Below the pieces are notes generated by a model, which worked only from the letters and a program-made list of their open reading frames with translations, was not told the origin of the DNA and ran no database searches. This document shows positions 7,092 to 15,298 of a DNA stretch of 30,274 bases, one piece after another. This DNA comes from JANNPJ01 sp031400005. GTDB lineage: Bacteria > Actinomycetota > Actinomycetes > Actinomycetales > Kineosporiaceae. Each line of letters starts with the position of its first letter. Within the stretch, counting starts at the first letter, position 1. Location of the stretch: NCBI GenBank assembly GCA_031400005.1, contig JANNPJ010000667.1, positions 1-30,274 of the forward strand. The letters are read 5' to 3'. A program made the position numbers and the translations under genes.

Positions 7092-8456
7092 GTGGATCTG
7101 CTCGCCCGGCTGCGTCAGATCGTTGGTGCGGCTCACGTCGTCACCGACCCTGATGGAGTCGCCCGCTACGCCCAGGACTGGACCCGGCGCTGGGCGGGCA
7201 AACCGTTGGCGGTGGTCCGGCCCGGCACGACTGACGAGGTTGCCGACGTCGTGAGGGCCTGCGCGCAGGCCCAGGTCCCACTCGTTCCGCAGGGCGGTAA
7301 CACCGGTCTGGTGGGGGGTGGAGTGCCGCAGGACGGCGAGGTGGTGCTGAGCCTGCGCCGGCTGAACCTGATCGACGGCATCGACCCGTGGGGCCGCACC
7401 CTGGTGGCGGGAGCCGGGGCCACGCTGGCCGAGGTGCAGCTGGCCGCCCGGTCCGCCGGGCTGGAGGTGGGGATCGACTTCGGCGCGCGCGATTGCGCGA
7501 CCATCGGGGGGATTGCGTCGACCAACGCGGGCGGCGATCGGGTACTGCGGCACGGCACCACCCGGACCCAGATCCAGGGTCTGGAGATGGTGCTCGCGGA
7601 CGGCTCGATCGTCCGCCGGATGTCCGCCGGGACTACCGACAACACCGGCTATGACCTGGTCCAACTCATGATCGGCAGCGAGGGCACGCTTGGCGTGATC
7701 ACCGCCGTCAAGCTGACATTGGTCCCGCCGACCAGCCCGACCGGCACCGCGCTGGTGGCGGTCAAGACCGTGGATGACGCGCTGGCCGTGCTGTCCGCCG
7801 TCCGGCGTCGGTTCCCCGACCTGGTGGCCGCCGAGTACTTCCACGATGACGGTCTGCAGCTCGTCCTTCGGCACCGCTCGCTTGCTTCCCCGTTCGACCG
7901 GCACCACCCGCTCTACCTCTTGGTGGAGGTCACCGGAGCAGATGCTGGCCCGGTTGGCGATCTGGCCGAGTTGCTCGGCGAATTGGACGAGGTCCGGGAC
8001 GTCGTGCTCGCCGGGACGGCCACTGACCGGCGGCGGCTCTGGGAGTTACGGGAGGCGCACTGCGACGCGATCGCTGCTGCCGGGGTGCCGGTGCAGTTCG
8101 ATGTCGCCCTTCCGCTCACCCGGATCGGCTTCTTCGAGCAGGAGTTGCCCGAGGTGGTCCGGAAGGTTTCCCGGCACGCCGTCCCGATTCTCTTCGGTCA
8201 CCTCGCCGAGGGAAACATGCACGTCAATCTGTTGGCTGCGACGGGGGACGACGCCCAGGGCGCAGTCACCGACGCGGTCCTTCGGCTGGTGGCGGCACAT
8301 GGCGGCAGCATCGGCGCCGAGCACGGGATCGGTCTGGCCAAGCGGTGCTGGCTGCCGCTCACCCGGGAACCGGCGGACCTCGCGGCGATGCGGGCGATCA
8401 AGCAGGCCCTCGACCCGGCGGGCCTGCTGTCCCCGGGACGTCTGCTACCCGGCTAA
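7092..8456 (+). CDS. FAD-binding oxidoreductase, GlcD / D-lactate dehydrogenase type
   Basis: Predicted 454-residue flavoprotein of the VAO/PCMH family that oxidises a D-2-hydroxyacid such as D-lactate, glycolate or D-2-hydroxyglutarate. The FAD-binding N-terminal domain shows RPGTTDEVADVV and PQGGNTGLVGGG (residues 66-77), then the IGGIASTNAGGDRV loop and GSEGTLGVITAVKL. The FAD-oxidase C-terminal domain has the metal and substrate motifs GHLAEGNMHVNLL and GAEHGIGLAKR. The length is normal for the family. The start is GTG with a strong AAGGAGG site (about 7077-7083). It appears monocistronic. Which hydroxyacid is used cannot be decided from sequence. Confidence 0.92.
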   Translation: MDLLARLRQIVGAAHVVTDPDGVARYAQDWTRRWAGKPLAVVRPGTTDEVADVVRACAQAQVPLVPQGGNTGLVGGGVPQDGEVVLSLRRLNLIDGIDPWGRTLVAGAGATLAEVQLAARSAGLEVGIDFGARDCATIGGIASTNAGGDRVLRHGTTRTQIQGLEMVLADGSIVRRMSAGTTDNTGYDLVQLMIGSEGTLGVITAVKLTLVPPTSPTGTALVAVKTVDDALAVLSAVRRRFPDLVAAEYFHDDGLQLVLRHRSLASPFDRHHPLYLLVEVTGADAGPVGDLAELLGELDEVRDVVLAGTATDRRRLWELREAHCDAIAAAGVPVQFDVALPLTRIGFFEQELPEVVRKVSRHAVPILFGHLAEGNMHVNLLAATGDDAQGAVTDAVLRLVAAHGGSIGAEHGIGLAKRCWLPLTREPADLAAMRAIKQALDPAGLLSPGRLLPG

Positions 8457-8477
8457 TCCAGCCAGCGAGATACCCAA

Positions 8478-9002
8478 TCAGAACAGGGCGCCTTGCTCGA
8501 GGTCCAGGAGGAAGCGCTTGCGGTCCAGTCCGCCGCCGTATCCGGTGAGCGATCCGTTCGCGCCGATCACTCGATGGCAAGGAACCACGATGGAGATCGG
8601 GTTCGCGCCATTGGCCAACCCGACGGCGCGAGACGCTCCGGGTACCAGGCCCAACCGCTGCGCGACGCGCCCGTACGACTCGGTCCGGCCGTACGGGATC
8701 TCGGTCAGAGCGGCCCAGATCCGTAACTGGAAACCGGTCCCGGTGGGACCCGTAGGCAGGTCGAATTCTGTTCGGGTACCGGCGAAATACTCTTCGAGCT
8801 GAGCCTGCGTGCGGGCTAGCACCGGAGATCGAGGATCCTCGATGCCGGTCAGCCGGGTGCGTTCCCATTCCCGGTGAGACGCCTTGTGCGGTCGGAAGAA
8901 CACCCCGGTGAGGTGCTCGGCGTCCGTGGTCAGCAGAAGCTCGCCGACCGGGCTCGAGATGACGCTCCAGATCAGGCGAGACTGGATGCCGTCCACCGTC
9001 AA
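8478..9002 (-). CDS. ogt: methylated-DNA--[protein]-cysteine S-methyltransferase
   Basis: Predicted 174-residue suicide DNA-repair protein that transfers alkyl groups from O6-alkylguanine to its own cysteine. The acceptor site is PCHRV at residues 141-145 (Cys142), preceded by the helix-turn-helix region IPYGRTESYGRVAQRLG with its recognition arginine in GASRAVGLANGANPI. The following GSLTGYGGGLDRKRFLLDLE is the usual C-terminal signature. The frame allows TTG at 9000-9002. GTG at 8994-8996 has a better-spaced AGGG site and is an equally good start. It lacks an AdaA/AdaB regulatory domain, so it is the constitutive Ogt type. It runs convergent to the flavoenzyme gene, 21 bases away. Confidence 0.93.
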   Translation of the reverse strand: MTVDGIQSRLIWSVISSPVGELLLTTDAEHLTGVFFRPHKASHREWERTRLTGIEDPRSPVLARTQAQLEEYFAGTRTEFDLPTGPTGTGFQLRIWAALTEIPYGRTESYGRVAQRLGLVPGASRAVGLANGANPISIVVPCHRVIGANGSLTGYGGGLDRKRFLLDLEQGALF

Positions 9003-9025
9003 ACCCTACGCCCAGCTGGCGTGGC

Positions 9026-10789
9026 TCACCTGCGGTTCATCACGTCGAACAGCAGCTGGGGCAACTGGCGTGGATCCTTCAGCGCGAAGGCCTGCCCACC
9101 GGCTTTGGTCGACATCGCCCGCATTTGGGCCATGTTGATGTCCTTGCCGATGCCGACGCAGATCAATTTCACCGGCTTCTTCGGGTCATAGAGCGTGCCC
9201 AGTTTCGCCAGGGTCGCTTCCAGCGTCGGTCCGCCCGGATCTGAGTTACCGCCGTCGGTGAAGAGCACCACGGCGTTACCCGCTCGCGGGTCGTACTGGC
9301 CCTTCATCTCCGTCATCCCGGCGATTGCGGCTGCGAACAGTGCGGTTCCGTTGCCGCCACCGAGCAATCCCGCTGATCCATCCATCGCTTGGTTCAGCTG
9401 TTCACGGTGCGTGGGTTTGCCGCTGCCAAGCTCGTTGAAGTCCTTGATCTTGATGACGTCCTTGGTGATCCTGGTCGTGCCCTTGACCCGTTTCTGATCT
9501 CGGGAGAAACCCCAGAACCCGATCTGAGCTCGGTCGGTCAGCACGTTGCCGGCCAGTTTGGAAGCGGCTGCCGCCATCTGGATCCGGGTCTGCCCGTTGC
9601 CGGCCGGACCCCGCATCGAGCCGGAGATGTCGAAGATGGCCAGGAACCGAGACGGCGCCGACAGAGAAGTGATCTTGCCCACCAGACCGGCCAGTTCCTG
9701 GGGTGCCAGGCCGACGATCGGGGAGGTACTGGCCACCTGCTGGGCAGTTCCCTGAGTCGAAGCGGCGGTCGGCGCGCTCGCCGGCACCTTGTCTCGGCTC
9801 GCTGGCACGGCGAAGCCGGCCGCCTTCGCGATTCCGGCGGCCTGACTGCTGAGAAGTTGGTCGACCGTGGCCTTAACTGCCCGTTCGCGGGTGGCCGCCA
9901 GGTCGGCGGAGTCGGAGCTCGTGGGGCGGCGCATCGTCAGTACCGGATAGTCCAAGGACGGCGAGCCGTCGCTGGGCTGAACAGCGACCAGTGCCTCGTC
10001 GCCCCTCGCCTTGTTCGCCGCCGTCACGGCCTGCATGCTCGTCGGCAGCAGTGGCGCGGCCTCCGAACCGGATTCCGCGGCTTGGATCGCCTCCGCCTCG
10101 GTGGGCACTCCAGCCCGACCGGCTGCCAGCACGGCACCGGCCAGCGCGCGCTCTGCGGCGTCGTTCTTGCCTAGCGACTGCCAGAGCGAGATCACCGCCG
10201 AGAGCCCAGCTGCGTCCTCGGCGATCCGCGGTACGGCCAGCGGGCGAGTGCCGCCCAGCGCGGCCAGCCACGTCGGGCTCTTGGTCTTCCAGCCGAGCTG
10301 GTCCATTGCCTTCTGGCTGGTAGCGATGACGACGGGTGAGGTGGCGAACGACCCACCTTGATTCAGCTGCCACTTCGGCACCCGAGACTGCCACAGCGAG
10401 GAGTCCGGGATCCAAATGTCGGGTGCCCGGTCCAGTGGCAGGATCGCGGCGCTCTGCACGGATTCGACCGGCTCTTGGGGCTGAACGTCGAATCGGACGC
10501 ATTCGCGGTCCGACAATGTCTTGGTGAGGATCGGGTTGAGCGCCTGCTTGACCGTGGTCTCCAGTTCCGGAGCGACAGTCAGCGTGACAGTCGTGGACGG
10601 GAGCCGGTCGCTCGGGCACTCGGCGCCGATCACTGGCGCTCGCGCGGCCAGGGTGCTCAGCGAGTCCGGAACGGCGCCCAGTTGGACCATCACCGCGCCG
10701 ACAACCAGGACAGTCAACAGTCCGGCCAGCACCCCCCGAACGGGGCTCTTGCGACGCGCACGCGTCGGATGGAGAGCGTGCCGGCTCAT
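9026..10789 (-). CDS. membrane-anchored solute-binding-like / von Willebrand factor A protein
   Basis: A 587-residue protein. A basic N-terminus (residues 1-18) is followed by one membrane segment (about 19-38), then a long extracytoplasmic part. Residues about 65-330 look like a periplasmic solute-binding protein (the DIWIPDSSLW and PVVIATS segments recall extracellular solute-binding family members). After a Thr/Ser/Ala-rich linker, residues about 380-587 form a VWA domain with the MIDAS motif DISGSM (387-392), a GNGTALF threonine loop and FTDGGNSDPG. VWA domains bind metal and protein partners. The ATG has a GGAGGG ribosome site. It lies near, but not inside, the Ter cluster, where VWA proteins such as TerY are usual partners. 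Whether it works with Ter is inference. Confidence 0.85.
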   Translation of the reverse strand: MSRHALHPTRARRKSPVRGVLAGLLTVLVVGAVMVQLGAVPDSLSTLAARAPVIGAECPSDRLPSTTVTLTVAPELETTVKQALNPILTKTLSDRECVRFDVQPQEPVESVQSAAILPLDRAPDIWIPDSSLWQSRVPKWQLNQGGSFATSPVVIATSQKAMDQLGWKTKSPTWLAALGGTRPLAVPRIAEDAAGLSAVISLWQSLGKNDAAERALAGAVLAAGRAGVPTEAEAIQAAESGSEAAPLLPTSMQAVTAANKARGDEALVAVQPSDGSPSLDYPVLTMRRPTSSDSADLAATRERAVKATVDQLLSSQAAGIAKAAGFAVPASRDKVPASAPTAASTQGTAQQVASTSPIVGLAPQELAGLVGKITSLSAPSRFLAIFDISGSMRGPAGNGQTRIQMAAAASKLAGNVLTDRAQIGFWGFSRDQKRVKGTTRITKDVIKIKDFNELGSGKPTHREQLNQAMDGSAGLLGGGNGTALFAAAIAGMTEMKGQYDPRAGNAVVLFTDGGNSDPGGPTLEATLAKLGTLYDPKKPVKLICVGIGKDINMAQMRAMSTKAGGQAFALKDPRQLPQLLFDVMNRR

Positions 10790-11451
10790 TACCCTCCGTT
10801 CGGATCGGGTGATCGTCCACTGACATCGGACAGCTGCAAATGCATCGAGTCAGCGAAGTTAACTGAGGAAAGGGGGGTGCTGACAAGCCCAGATGACTAT
10901 GCGCGACCCTGTGTGCAAGCCTCTTTACTGCCAGTGGTTGAATAAAGCGGCTTGAGGTGACAAAAGCCGCGTGTCGAATTTTCTGGCCATCCACTAATGG
11001 ATCAACTGGTTGGCTGACGGTCAGCGACCATTGCCGCCGAATTCCTCGATCTGCTTGAAATGATCATTAACGCTCTGCATTCGAACAGAATCCGAACAAA
11101 TGGACGGCTAGCGCTCGGTGACGCCAGTGGCGCAAGCCTCGGGCTTGGCGTCGTCGATCGCGCCAGAGGGGCAAGTGACTACTTTAGGGTGGTAGTGCAT
11201 AGCTGTGTGTAGAGTGGTGATTGCTGTCGGGGGAGCGGCGTGCGCGGTTCGGGCGGGGGCCCATGGGATTGACATTGCCGCGTCGCGCCGGTTCAGCGGG
11301 CACGGTCCGGCGCTCTTCGCGAGCGCCGAGCCGCTGAGCGGCGCACCACCACGTCGGGGACAGTTGGTGCGCCGGTCAGCGCTCGCCCTGGACTCAGGAC
11401 GTCGACCGGTGGTGACTGCCTCGCTCGGCGTTGACCCGGCAGGCTGTGCAG
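10790..11451. other. large intergenic region upstream of VWA and crtY genes, 662 bp
   Basis: This gap separates the divergent VWA gene and the lycopene cyclase. The part near 10,840-11,100 is clearly less GC-rich than the flanks and includes a small inverted repeat at 10947-10970. The half next to crtY (11,205-11,451) is GC-rich again and holds an 85-codon open frame (11205-11462) that overlaps the crtY start and has no recognisable product. I saw no tRNA, rRNA or insertion sequence. The promoters for both neighbours should lie here, but I could not place them. Confidence 0.5.
10947..10970. repeat. inverted repeat with 10-base loop
   Basis: gcggctt (10947-10953) pairs with aagccgc (10964-10970) around gaggtgacaa. 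The stem is flanked by A and T runs, so it could be a terminator, a small-RNA end or an operator. It lies 157 bases upstream of the VWA start. Confidence 0.35.
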
Positions 11452-12747
11452 ATGGCGACTGATCCGACTGATCCGACTGATCCGACTGATCTGGCTGATG
11501 TGGACGTCGCGATCGTCGGCGCGGGTGGTGCTGGCCTGAGCCTGGTGATCGCCCTGGAGCGGGCGGCCCGGCAGTCCGGAGTTCGGCCGCCCTCGATTGC
11601 CGTCATCGATCCGATCCACCGCCGGGAGTCGGATCGAACCTGGTGCTGGTGGATGCCGGTGGAGCCGCGGCCGTCCGAGGCCTCGTCACTCACCGCGCTC
11701 GCTCCCCTGCTATCGCAATCCTGGGCCCGGCTGGAACTGATCGATGGCGCCGGCCGGGCCCGGGAGTACGACCTTGGTGGACTTCGATACGTGATGCTGC
11801 GCTCCAGTGATTTCTACGCAGCCGCAGACGCCGCACTAGCCCGGCTGGGTGGGCTAGACGGGCTGGACGGGTTAGGGAGCGTCGGGCGACCGACCCGAGT
11901 GCAGCGGATCACGGCTTCGGTGCACGGGTTGGACGACGGCCCGGAGGCCGTCATCGTGCGCGCAGGATCAAGCCGGTTGCGGGCCCGCTGGGTGTTCGAC
12001 TCCCGGCCGGCCAGTCCTCGGTGGCCCGGTTCCACGATGTTGTTGCAGCACTTCCGCGGCTGGACGGTTCGCTTCGACCGACCGGTGCTCGATGCTGCGC
12101 TCGCCACCCTGATGGACTTCCAGATACCCCAGCCTGAGCGGGGAGTCGCTTTCGCTTATTGTCTTCCGCTGGACGATCGGCGGGCGTTGGTGGAGTACAC
12201 CGAGTTCAGCCGCGAGCGGTTGCCCTCGGACGACTACGACCGCGCCCTGCGCGGATATCTGCGCCGTCGTTGGGACGTCGAGCCCGGTCACGGCGTCGAG
12301 GTGGAGGCGGTCGAGGACGGGGTAATCCCCATGACGGATGCCCCTTTCGCGAGCCGGATAGGGAAGCGGGTGTTTCGGCTCGGCACGGCCGGAGGTGCTA
12401 CCCGGCCATCCACCGGGTACACGTTCGCAGCGATGAACCGTCAGGCCGACGTCGTCGCCAATCTCCTTCTGGCCGGCCGAACACCGGTCCCACCACCGCC
12501 GTACCGGGCCCGGCATCGCTGGATGGACGCGGTGCTGTTGCGCGCCCTCGACCGCGGATACGTCCGTGGGCCGGAGCTTTTCACCGCCCTGTTCGCCGAC
12601 AATCCGAGCGACCGAGTGGTGCGCTTCCTCGACGGGCTGAGCGGGCCGATCGACGATCTGGCTCTGATGCGGACAACGCCGATGCCCCCAATGATGCGGT
12701 CGGCGTTCGAGGACGTCGGAGCCCGCGCGATCCGACGGTGGCGATGA
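11452..12747 (+). CDS. crtY: lycopene beta-cyclase, CrtY type
   Basis: Predicted 431-residue FAD-dependent enzyme that cyclises lycopene ends to beta-ionone rings in carotenoid synthesis. The N-terminal dinucleotide-binding fold is VDVAIVGAGGAGLSLVIALE, and the family signature DRTWCWW follows. Further CrtY features are the YVMLRSSDFY strand, VFDSRPAS, LMDFQIPQ with CLPLDDRRALVEYTEFS, and GGATRPSTGYTFAAMNRQ. ATG 11452 is preferred; the same frame also allows TTG at 11431. Residues 4-13 are an unusual (D-P-T) repeat made by a 9-bp tandem repeat. No other carotenoid genes are in the window, so it stands alone. Many actinobacteria use the unrelated CrtYc/CrtYd pair instead. Confidence 0.93.
   Translation: MATDPTDPTDPTDLADVDVAIVGAGGAGLSLVIALERAARQSGVRPPSIAVIDPIHRRESDRTWCWWMPVEPRPSEASSLTALAPLLSQSWARLELIDGAGRAREYDLGGLRYVMLRSSDFYAAADAALARLGGLDGLDGLGSVGRPTRVQRITASVHGLDDGPEAVIVRAGSSRLRARWVFDSRPASPRWPGSTMLLQHFRGWTVRFDRPVLDAALATLMDFQIPQPERGVAFAYCLPLDDRRALVEYTEFSRERLPSDDYDRALRGYLRRRWDVEPGHGVEVEAVEDGVIPMTDAPFASRIGKRVFRLGTAGGATRPSTGYTFAAMNRQADVVANLLLAGRTPVPPPPYRARHRWMDAVLLRALDRGYVRGPELFTALFADNPSDRVVRFLDGLSGPIDDLALMRTTPMPPMMRSAFEDVGARAIRRWR
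11461..11496 (+). repeat. 9-bp tandem repeat inside the crtY N-terminus
   Basis: gatccgact is repeated three times (11461-11487), followed by a diverged fourth copy (gatctggct). Because the unit is nine bases, copy-number changes keep the reading frame and only lengthen or shorten the D-P-T stretch before the FAD-binding fold. Confidence 0.85.
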
Positions 12748-12785
12748 CGGCCAGTCAATCCGCGCGGTACCCGGTCACCTGAGAA

Positions 12786-14204
12786 TCAGTCGAGGTAGTC
12801 GACGAGTTCTGGAGCGAGCCCGATATACCCACCGGGAGTGAGGTCGATCAAGCGCTTCTCGACGTCGGCGGGCAGCCCTAGGCCGGTGACGAACTCCCGC
12901 ATCACCTCGGCGTTCACCGTGCGGCCTCGGGTGAGTTCCTTCAGCCGCTCGTAGGGCTGCTCCAAGCCGTGCACCCGCATCACCGACTGCACCGCTTCGC
13001 CGAGGACCTCCCAGGTGGCGTCGAGATCGCGGGCCAGGGCCAGCGGATCGGCGTCCAGCCCGGCCAGCCCGCGCCGGGCATTGTCGATCGCCACCAGGGA
13101 GTGGCCGAACGCCGTCCCAATGTTGCGCTGCATTGAGGAGTCGGTGAGGTCACGCTGCATCCGGGAGGTCACCAAGGTGGATGCCAGCACGTCCAGCAGG
13201 GCGCAGCTGACCTCGAGGTTGGCCTCGGCGTTTTCGAACCGAATGGGATTCACCTTGTGCGGCATCGTCGAGGAACCGACACTGCCCTGGCCGCGGACCT
13301 GAATGAAGTAGCCGAGTGAGATGTAGGTCCAGACGTCGGTGCACAGGTTGTGCAGCACCCGGTTGAAGCGGGCGATGTCGGAATACAGCTCGGCTTGCCA
13401 GTCGTGCGACTCGATCTGCGTCGTCAACGGATTCCAACTGAGGCCGAGGCCCTCGACGAAGCTGCGGGAGATCTGCGGCCAGTCGGCCTTCGGCGCGCCG
13501 ACCACGTGCGCTGAGTAGGTTCCCGTCGCACCGTTCATTTTGCCCAGGAATTCGGCACCCTCGATCCGGTGCAATTGCCGGCCCAGCCGGTAGGCGAGAA
13601 CCGCGAGCTCCTTGCCCAGCGTCGTCGGGGTGGCCGGCTGTCCGTGCGTGCGCGCCAGCATCGGCAGCGCCCGCAGCTGCCGCGCCAAGGCGGCGACGTC
13701 GTCCGTGAATCCCTGGGCGGCGGGCAGCCAGACCAACCGCACGGCGTCGCGCACCATCAGGGCGTAGCTGAGGTTGTTGACATCCTCGCTGGTGCAGAAC
13801 AAGTGCACGATCTCGTCCAGGTCGGCCAGGGAGGTGTCGGCCAAGCGCTTCTTGAGGTAGTACTCGACCGCTTTGACGTCGTGCAGGGTGACCCGCTCGG
13901 TCTCGGCCAATTCCGCGACGGCGGCCGCGTCAAACCCCTCCGCGATCCGGCGCAGGTGGGTGGTTTCCTCGGTGGTGAGCCGGCGCAGACCCGGGACCGC
14001 CCCGGTCTCGGTCAGGTGGATCAGCCACTCCACCTCCACATGTAGCCGCCGCTGGTTCAGTGCCGCCTCCGACAGGTGGGCCGCGAGCGGTGCAATGTTG
14101 CGCCGGTAACGCCCGTCAAGCGGTCCGAGTGGGACGTCGCCGAAGGAAGCCGTCGGGTCCTGCTGGTCGCGGCTTTGCTGGTCAGTGGCACTGAGCTGGG
14201 TCAC
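12786..14204 (-). CDS. purB: adenylosuccinate lyase
   Basis: Predicted 472-residue cytosolic enzyme that releases fumarate from SAICAR and from adenylosuccinate in purine synthesis. The fumarase/aspartase superfamily signature is GSSTMPHKVNPIRFENAE, with the catalytic loop serine in SS. Other conserved parts are PLGPLDGRYRRN near the N-terminus, the catalytic His region ARTHGQPATPTTLGKELA, and TLHDVKAVEYYLKK. This arrangement is that of the E. coli-type PurB. The frame is open to 14354 (522 codons), but the extra 50 residues are low-complexity and unlike the family. GTG at 14202-14204 is the likelier start. It is the housekeeping gene bordering the Ter locus. Confidence 0.95.
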   Translation of the reverse strand: MTQLSATDQQSRDQQDPTASFGDVPLGPLDGRYRRNIAPLAAHLSEAALNQRRLHVEVEWLIHLTETGAVPGLRRLTTEETTHLRRIAEGFDAAAVAELAETERVTLHDVKAVEYYLKKRLADTSLADLDEIVHLFCTSEDVNNLSYALMVRDAVRLVWLPAAQGFTDDVAALARQLRALPMLARTHGQPATPTTLGKELAVLAYRLGRQLHRIEGAEFLGKMNGATGTYSAHVVGAPKADWPQISRSFVEGLGLSWNPLTTQIESHDWQAELYSDIARFNRVLHNLCTDVWTYISLGYFIQVRGQGSVGSSTMPHKVNPIRFENAEANLEVSCALLDVLASTLVTSRMQRDLTDSSMQRNIGTAFGHSLVAIDNARRGLAGLDADPLALARDLDATWEVLGEAVQSVMRVHGLEQPYERLKELTRGRTVNAEVMREFVTGLGLPADVEKRLIDLTPGGYIGLAPELVDYLD

Positions 14205-14239
14205 GCTCAATGATCCCACGGTCGGTCGCCGGGCCGGCG

Positions 14240-14269
14240 CGCACCGTGCTCGCACCGTGCTCGCACCGT
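14240..14269. repeat. 11-bp tandem repeat upstream of purB
   Basis: cgcaccgtgct occurs at 14240-14250 and 14251-14261, followed by a partial third copy (cgcaccgt, 14262-14269). It lies 36 bases upstream of the chosen purB start, in the purB-terD divergent gap, where it could bind a regulator or simply be a slippage repeat. Confidence 0.6.
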
Positions 14270-14336
14270 TCAGGAGGGCACGTGTGCTGAGTTGATCCGA
14301 TTCATTGGGTTTCATGGCGACTCTTTGTGTCGCGAT

Positions 14337-14363
14337 GGGAACCATTCGGCGCAAGTCTGAGTT
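14337..14363 (+). promoter_or_regulatory. candidate SigR/SigH-type ECF promoter for terD
   Basis: gggaac at 14337-14342 is followed after exactly 18 bases by gtt at 14361-14363. The published SigR (Streptomyces) and SigH (mycobacteria) promoters read GGGAAT/C, a spacer of about 18, then GTT. The site faces terD and would give a leader of about 115 bases. These sigma factors respond to thiol-oxidative and heat stress, which suits a Ter operon. The motif is short and could occur by chance. Confidence 0.45.
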
Positions 14364-14484
14364 TGGTCACGTGAAGCACGGAGCAAGCAAGCAACGAGCG
14401 CGCGTCCGCGACTAGCATAAGTGGGCCGGTCTGTTGCATCGGTGACGACGGCACCGGGCCGTCGTCCGAGACAGGGGGTTTTTT

Positions 14485-15060
14485 GTGGGCGTCAGTCTTA
14501 CCAAGGGCGGAAACGTCTCGCTGACCAAGTCAGCACCCGGCCTCACCGCGGTCGCGGTCGGCCTGGGTTGGGACATCCGTACGACAACCGGTGTCGATTT
14601 CGACCTGGACGCCAGCGCCATCATGTGTGGTGTCGACGGCAAGGTCCTCTCCGACAAGCACTTCGTCTTCTTCAACAACATGAAGAGCGTGGACGGATCG
14701 GTCGAGCACACAGGCGACAACCTCACCGGTGAAGGTGAGGGGGACGACGAGGTCATCAAGGTCAACCTGGCCACCGTGCCGGCTGACGTCGACAAGATCG
14801 TTTTCCCGGTCTCCATCTATGAAGGTGGAGCCCGTTCACAGAGCTTCGGCCAGGTGCGTAACGCCTTCATCCGGGTGGTCAACCAGGCCGATAACTCCGA
14901 GATCGCCCGCTACGACCTCTCGGAGGACGCTTCCACCGAGACGGCCATGGTGTTCGGCGAGCTGTACCGAAATGGCGCAGAGTGGAAGTTCCGCGCCGTT
15001 GGTCAGGGCTACGCGTCCGGTCTGAGTGGCATCGCCACTGACTTCGGCGTCAGCGTCTGA
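14485..15060 (+). CDS. terD: TerD family tellurium resistance / stress protein
   Basis: A 191-residue cytosolic protein made of one complete TerD domain. It begins GVSLTKGGNVSLTK, the family's opening, and has GLGWD (27-30 region), DFDLDASA (38-44) and the acidic calcium-binding loop HTGDNLTGEGEGDDE at residues 75-89. It ends with the typical GELYRNGAEWKFRAVGQGYASGLSGIATDFGV block. TerD proteins bind calcium and are thought to act as stress scaffolds near the membrane with TerC; tellurite resistance is only one outward effect. GTG start with an AGGGGG site. It is followed by a strong terminator, so it may be made at a higher level than the genes after it. Confidence 0.96.
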   Translation: MGVSLTKGGNVSLTKSAPGLTAVAVGLGWDIRTTTGVDFDLDASAIMCGVDGKVLSDKHFVFFNNMKSVDGSVEHTGDNLTGEGEGDDEVIKVNLATVPADVDKIVFPVSIYEGGARSQSFGQVRNAFIRVVNQADNSEIARYDLSEDASTETAMVFGELYRNGAEWKFRAVGQGYASGLSGIATDFGVSV

Positions 15061-15088
15061 CTGAGGTCAGCAATAAAGATTTTTGGGC

Positions 15089-15126
15089 AGGCCCGGTCAC
15101 TCGATGAGTGGCCGGGCCTTGCTTGC
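15089..15126 (+). terminator. intrinsic terminator after terD
   Basis: aggcccggtcactc (15089-15102) pairs with gagtggccgggcct (15106-15119) around a three-base loop, a 14-pair stem with one G-T wobble, followed by ttgcttgct. It starts 28 bases after the terD stop and should end or attenuate transcription before terC. Confidence 0.85.
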
Positions 15127-15231
15127 TCGGTGTCCGACTTCGGCGCCCGATGGCGTTCATAACATGACTAAGTTCCCCGTTTAAGCCAGTTGTTGTCCTC
15201 CGATCAGGGATGACGTGGTTATCGGGGTCAG

Positions 15232-15249
15232 GGAAGCAGCGCAGCTTCC
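15232..15249 (+). other. hairpin in the terC leader
   Basis: ggaagc (15232-15237) and gcttcc (15244-15249) form a six-pair stem with loop agcgca, 50 bases upstream of the terC start. A downstream gggtggtatccgc stretch recalls part of a T-box, and the hairpin recalls one arm of manganese riboswitches. Neither element is complete, so only a leader hairpin is claimed. Confidence 0.3.
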
Positions 15250-15298
15250 GATGACGGGTGGTATCCGCTCCGTCTACGGGCTGCAGTGAAAGGGAATC

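Noticed and set aside
11205..11462. 85-codon open frame just before crtY
   Set aside because: It overlaps the crtY start, has Ala/Arg/Gly-rich composition typical of chance frames and has no recognisable domain.
14205..14354. N-terminal extension of purB to ATG at 14354
   Set aside because: The extra 50 residues are low-complexity and unlike PurB N-termini, the region contains an 11-bp tandem repeat, and GTG 14204 fits the family start better.
15180..15298. Possible manganese riboswitch or T-box in the terC leader
   Set aside because: A gggaagcagcgc stretch and gggtggtatccgc resemble pieces of these elements, but the leader is too short and lacks the other conserved parts. A covariance search against RF00080 and RF00230 would settle it.
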